From Alphaproteobacteria bacterium (lineage in GTDB: Bacteria; Pseudomonadota; Alphaproteobacteria; UBA6615): a stretch of 64,000 nucleotides of DNA. Every line of letters starts with the position of its first letter. The first letter of the stretch is position 1. Of the stretch, positions 60,767 to 64,000 are shown piece by piece. Under the pieces are notes generated by a model that saw nothing but the letters and a program-made list of their open reading frames with translations, was not told the origin of the DNA and ran no database searches. A program made the translations under genes and the position numbers. The stretch spans positions 62,001 through 126,000 of the forward strand of contig JBDXCV010000011.1 in assembly GCA_039980135.1 (NCBI GenBank). The letters run 5' to 3'.

Positions 60767-62008
60767 ATGAGCGAACGCCTGCTCCACCCGTTTCCCGGAT
60801 TGCGCCCCGCACCCGGTGCCGCAGAGGATGTTGCTGCGCCGCCCTATGACGTCGTGTCGTTTGATGAGGCCGCCGCCATGGCGAATGGCAGGCCCTGGAG
60901 TTTTCTGCATGTGTCGCGGCCCGAGATCGATCTGCCGCCGGGAACGGATTCCCATGCGGATGAAGTCTATGCCAAGGGGGCTTCCAACCTCGCGGCGATG
61001 ATCGAGGCCGGCGTGCTGATTCGCGACGATGCGCCCTGCTACTACGTCTATCGCATCATCATGGGCGATCACGTCCAGACAGGCCTGGTCGCCGCCACAC
61101 CCGTGGACGCCTATCTGAAGAACATCGTGCGCAAGCATGAATTCACGCGACCCGACAAGGAAGACGACCGGGTGCGTCAGATTGATGAAGTCGATGCACA
61201 AACGGGCCCGGTTCTGGTGGTCCATCAACCGCAGGACGCCATCACCGATATTCTCAAGGAGATCACGGCCCTGGAACCGACCTATGACATCACGCAGCCC
61301 GATGGGGTGCGCCATATCATCTGGGCCGTGACGGTGACGGACGATGTTCAGCGGGTGGCAGATGCCTACGCACCCGTGGATGTGTTGTATATCGCCGACG
61401 GGCATCATCGCTCCGCCGCCGCGGCGCGTGTCGCTGCCCTGCGCGAGAGCCGCGACACCGTCACGGATGCCCATCAACAGTTCCTGATCGTCGCGTTCCC
61501 CACCGACGAGTTGCACATCCTCGACTACAATCGCGTGATCAAGGATTTGAATGGCTTGTCCGAGGAAGATTTCCTTGCGCGGGTGGCGGAGGTCTTTGAA
61601 GTGACGCCGTCTTCTGGTGCCGCCCGCCCGGCCCGTCAGCATGATTTCGGAATGTATATTGGTGGCGCCTGGTACGCATTGGCGACGAAGTGTGCGCCCG
61701 GGCCTGATGCACCGCCGCTCGAGCGGCTCGACGTGAAGCTCCTGTCGGATAAGCTGCTCGACCCGGTGCTCGGGATTGCCGATCCGCGAACCGATCCACG
61801 GATCGATTTCGTCGGTGGAATCCGGGGGTTGGAAGCGTTGGAAGCCCGCGTGGATGGCGGCGACTGGGCGGTGGCGTTCGCATTGTTTCCCACGAGTATC
61901 GAGGACTTGATGGCCGTCGCCGATGCGGACGAGGTGATGCCGCCGAAATCGACCTGGTTCGAACCCAAGTTGGCAGATGGCCTGGTTTCCTATCCGCTCG
62001 ATGTTTGA
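60767..62008 (+). CDS. DUF1015 family protein
   Basis: A 413-residue soluble protein of the DUF1015 family. FPGLRPAPGAAEDVAAPPYDVVS at the N-terminus, YVYRIIMGDHVQTGLVAATPVDAYL, IVRKHEFTRPDKEDDRVRQIDEVDAQTGPVLVVHQ and VLYIADGHHRSAAAAR are its conserved blocks; the GHHR motif suggests a metal or phosphate site. Function is unknown; in archaea and bacteria it is often near amino-acid or serine-biosynthesis genes. The stop is 11 bp before miaA and the two likely share a transcript. Confidence 0.85.
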   Translation: MSERLLHPFPGLRPAPGAAEDVAAPPYDVVSFDEAAAMANGRPWSFLHVSRPEIDLPPGTDSHADEVYAKGASNLAAMIEAGVLIRDDAPCYYVYRIIMGDHVQTGLVAATPVDAYLKNIVRKHEFTRPDKEDDRVRQIDEVDAQTGPVLVVHQPQDAITDILKEITALEPTYDITQPDGVRHIIWAVTVTDDVQRVADAYAPVDVLYIADGHHRSAAAARVAALRESRDTVTDAHQQFLIVAFPTDELHILDYNRVIKDLNGLSEEDFLARVAEVFEVTPSSGAARPARQHDFGMYIGGAWYALATKCAPGPDAPPLERLDVKLLSDKLLDPVLGIADPRTDPRIDFVGGIRGLEALEARVDGGDWAVAFALFPTSIEDLMAVADADEVMPPKSTWFEPKLADGLVSYPLDV

Positions 62009-62019
62009 GTTCGCCACGG

Positions 62020-62973
62020 ATGGCTGAAAAGCCGGTCATCGTGGTTGCGGGGCCGACGGCGAGTGGCAAATCCGGTCTGGCCATGGATATTGCCGAACGT
62101 CTCGACGGCACCATCATCAATGCGGACTCAATGCAGGTCTATCGCGACCTGCGGATCCTGACCGCCCGCCCGTCACAGGCCGACGAGGCGCGTGTGCCGC
62201 ATCTCCTTTATGGAGACCGCGACGCGGCACAGGCCGGTTCCGCCGCCGAGTGGGCCGCCGCCGCGCATGGCGCGCTCCAGTCCACGATCGACGCCGGCCG
62301 CCGGCCGATCCTTGTGGGTGGCACGGGCCTTTATCTGAAGGCATTGATGGAGGGTCTGGCGCCCATCCCCGAGGTTCCCGGCGAAATCCGCCAGCGCGCA
62401 CATGACCGTCGGCTCGAGATTGGCGATGTCGCGTTCCACAACGAACTCGCTACCCGTGATTCCGAAATCGCCGCGCGGCTGCACCCCGGTGACAGTCAAC
62501 GTGTGTTGCGGGCGTGGGAGGTGGTGGAGGCAACCGGCCGGCCGCTATCCGAATGGCAGAACGAGCCGGCTGTCGCGCCGGACAAGTCATTTCGGGTGAT
62601 CGTGATTGCGCCGCCGCGCGCCGAATTGTACCGAAATTGCGACAGCAGATTTCTCGACATGATAGAGGCGGGCGCGATCGATGAAGTGAAGGCGCTCGCC
62701 GCGCGCGCTGCCAAAGAGGGGCTCAATCCGGCGTTGCCGATCTTCAAGGCCCTGGGATATCCGCCCCTGGCGGCGTATCTGCGCGATGAAACCGATCTGG
62801 GTGCAGCCATCATCGCCTCCCAGCAGCAGACCCGGAACTATGCGAAGCGGCAGACAACCTGGCTTCGGCATCAACTGCCGGGGGAACCAGGGGAAGACGG
62901 GCAACACCCTCGGATCAATGTATTGAAATATAATTACTCATTTGGTGACGATCTGTTTTCATTTCTGAGTTGA
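62020..62973 (+). CDS. miaA: tRNA dimethylallyltransferase
   Basis: A 317-residue enzyme adding dimethylallyl to A37 of tRNAs that read UNN codons. VVAGPTASGKSGLA (8-21) is the P-loop, [20 protein letters not shown] the family signature with the catalytic Asp region, GGTGLYLKAL the middle motif and TRNYAKRQTTWLRHQ the C-terminal RNA-binding motif. ATG 62020 is used; TTG 62005 overlaps the upstream stop and is possible. Confidence 0.95.
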   Translation: MAEKPVIVVAGPTASGKSGLAMDIAERLDGTIINADSMQVYRDLRILTARPSQADEARVPHLLYGDRDAAQAGSAAEWAAAAHGALQSTIDAGRRPILVGGTGLYLKALMEGLAPIPEVPGEIRQRAHDRRLEIGDVAFHNELATRDSEIAARLHPGDSQRVLRAWEVVEATGRPLSEWQNEPAVAPDKSFRVIVIAPPRAELYRNCDSRFLDMIEAGAIDEVKALAARAAKEGLNPALPIFKALGYPPLAAYLRDETDLGAAIIASQQQTRNYAKRQTTWLRHQLPGEPGEDGQHPRINVLKYNYSFGDDLFSFLS

Positions 62974-63247
62974 CAGCGTATAAATCTTTTCTTAAGTTAC
63001 CTGTGCGCTTGTAGCGGATGTCGTTGAGAATGCGATATCCGAGCAGCGATTTTTTTATGCCTGGCGTCATTGAACAATCCCGGATCGGGCTGAGGCCCGC
63101 GTAAATTACGCCGGTTGTGTCGATCTGGCTGGTCAACGGGGAGCAATTCGTTTATCCCGCCAGTCTTTGGTGCAGTGCAGCAATTGAAGCATGTCGATCC
63201 CGGGTCGCAGCGGGTCGACCCGAACGAGAATGAAAGGTGTGGGCGTT
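62974..63247. other. Leader region upstream of the acetolactate synthase gene
   Basis: About 270 bases without a gene. CGGATGTCG and CGATATCCG (63015-63041) can form a 9-bp stem with one wobble, and a T7 run starts 8 bases later at 63050, so this may be a weak miaA terminator. A small CGGGC/GCCCG hairpin lies at 63086-63099. I see no leader peptide rich in Ile, Val or Leu, so classical attenuation of the ilv genes is not supported. Confidence 0.4.
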
Positions 63248-64000
63248 ATGTCTGGCAATCGTATGACCGGAGCGGAAATGGTGATTAAGGCCCTGGCGGA
63301 TCAGGGTGTTGAGGTCGTCTTCGGCTATCCCGGCGGCGCCGTACTTCCGATGTACGACGCGTTGTTCAAGCAGAATTCCGTGCGCCATATTCTTGTCCGC
63401 CACGAACAGGGTGCGGTGCACATGGCCGAGGGTTATGCCCGGTCCACCGGCAAGGTGGGGGTTGTCCTCGTCACCTCGGGTCCTGGCGCGACCAATGCCG
63501 TTACCGGCCTGACCGATGCGTTGATGGACAGCATTCCCGTGGTTTGCCTGACGGGCCAGGTGCCGACTCACCTGATCGGCAACGATGCCTTCCAGGAGGC
63601 GGATACGACCGGCATTACCCGGCCGTGCACCAAGCACAATTATCTGGTCAAGGATGTCGACGACCTGAGCACGGTGATGCATGAGGCGTTTTATGTCGCG
63701 GCGGCGGGGCGACCGGGACCGGTGGTAATCGATCTGCCGAAAGACGTTCAGTTCGCCGAGGGTGAGTATCACTCGCCGGAGAATGTCACGCACCGCCACT
63801 ACAAGCCCCAGCGCGATGGCGCGGATGTCGCGATCGAGGAGGCCGTTGAACTGATTGCCAACGCCAAGAAGCCGATTTTCTACATCGGTGGCGGCTGCAT
63901 CAACTCCGGCCCGCGCGCATGCGAATTGGTGACCGAACTGGTCACCGCGACGGGGTACCCGGCGACCACCACGATCATGGGCCTGGGCGCATTTCCTAGC
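63248..64000 (+). CDS. ilvB: Acetolactate synthase large subunit, N-terminal part
   Basis: The open frame runs off the right edge after about 251 codons. MTGAEMVIKALADQGVEVVFGYPGGAVLPMYDAL, VRHEQGAVHMAEGYAR (with the catalytic Glu of ThDP activation), VTSGPGATNAVTGLTDALMDSIPVV, GQVPTHLIGNDAFQEAD and the PGPVVIDLPKDVQ segment define the ThDP N-terminal domain of the large (catalytic) subunit of branched-chain acetohydroxy acid synthase (IlvB/IlvI). An AAAGG ribosome site lies before ATG 63248; an in-frame ATG at 63230 is also possible. The small subunit gene is expected beyond the window. Confidence 0.93.
   Translation, partial: MSGNRMTGAEMVIKALADQGVEVVFGYPGGAVLPMYDALFKQNSVRHILVRHEQGAVHMAEGYARSTGKVGVVLVTSGPGATNAVTGLTDALMDSIPVVCLTGQVPTHLIGNDAFQEADTTGITRPCTKHNYLVKDVDDLSTVMHEAFYVAAAGRPGPVVIDLPKDVQFAEGEYHSPENVTHRHYKPQRDGADVAIEEAVELIANAKKPIFYIGGGCINSGPRACELVTELVTATGYPATTTIMGLGAFPS

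Noticed and set aside
63050-63056. T7 run as a definite miaA terminator
   Set aside because: The nearest stem ends 8 bases earlier, too far for a typical intrinsic terminator; kept only as a weak possibility.

Overview
The window is GC-rich, densely packed bacterial chromosome from an alphaproteobacterium. The supporting signs are a circularly permuted two-piece tmRNA gene, an alpha-type SspB with a long acidic tail, a ribbon-helix-helix protein of the alpha-typical kind, a long-linker FtsZ, and gene neighbourhoods such as recN-bamD-lpxC-ftsZ. The overall look resembles Rhodospirillales-like environmental lineages, but genus cannot be read from the sequence. No insertion sequence, prophage, CRISPR array, tRNA or ribosomal RNA gene was seen.

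Layout. 1-7.4 kb (mostly + strand) holds the end of uvrD, prmA, a cupin/GMC oxidoreductase pair on the - strand, an M24 aminopeptidase P, and a BKACE (DUF849) enzyme followed by an FAD monooxygenase. From 7.4 to 33.2 kb everything lies on the - strand and is read right to left. First comes a complete division and cell wall (dcw) cluster: mraZ, rsmH, ftsL, ftsI, murE, murF, mraY, murD, ftsW, murG, murC, murB, ddl, ftsQ, ftsA, ftsZ. It is followed by lpxC, bamD, recN, a DMT transporter and ligA. Most dcw genes overlap by a few bases, usually ATGA, which implies translational coupling. The cluster starts at a promoter overlapped by four TGGG boxes spaced exactly 10 bp apart, the expected MraZ operator, with a LexA-like GTTC-N7-GTTC site further upstream.

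33.4-37.1 kb (- strand) carries the RNase P RNA gene, a peptidoglycan amidase, a Uup-type ABC-F ATPase and a DjlA-like co-chaperone. 37.2-38.3 kb is a small, noticeably AT-richer islet with two uncharacterised genes, one with a SeqA-N/ribbon-helix-helix-like N-terminus and a RAMA-like C-terminus. 38.3-46 kb encodes a fused 5-oxoprolinase/hydantoinase, an MFS drug exporter, a DMT exporter and a gamma-glutamyltransferase, a plausible glutathione/5-oxoproline salvage neighbourhood. 46-50 kb holds a large AsmA protein.

49.9-53 kb (- strand) contains a ribbon-helix-helix protein, fumC, a TfoX-like protein, sspB and the permuted ssrA (tmRNA) gene, placing the tagging RNA next to the adaptor that delivers tagged proteins to ClpXP. 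53.1-54.4 kb is thyA-folA. It is followed by a YHS-domain protein, the Mrp Fe-S carrier ATPase, hflK-hflC-DUF2065, a DegP/Q protease, a DUF1015 protein, miaA, and the start of ilvB/ilvI, which runs off the right edge. Functionally the window is dominated by envelope growth, division, proteostasis and DNA repair housekeeping genes; accessory content is confined to a few islets.
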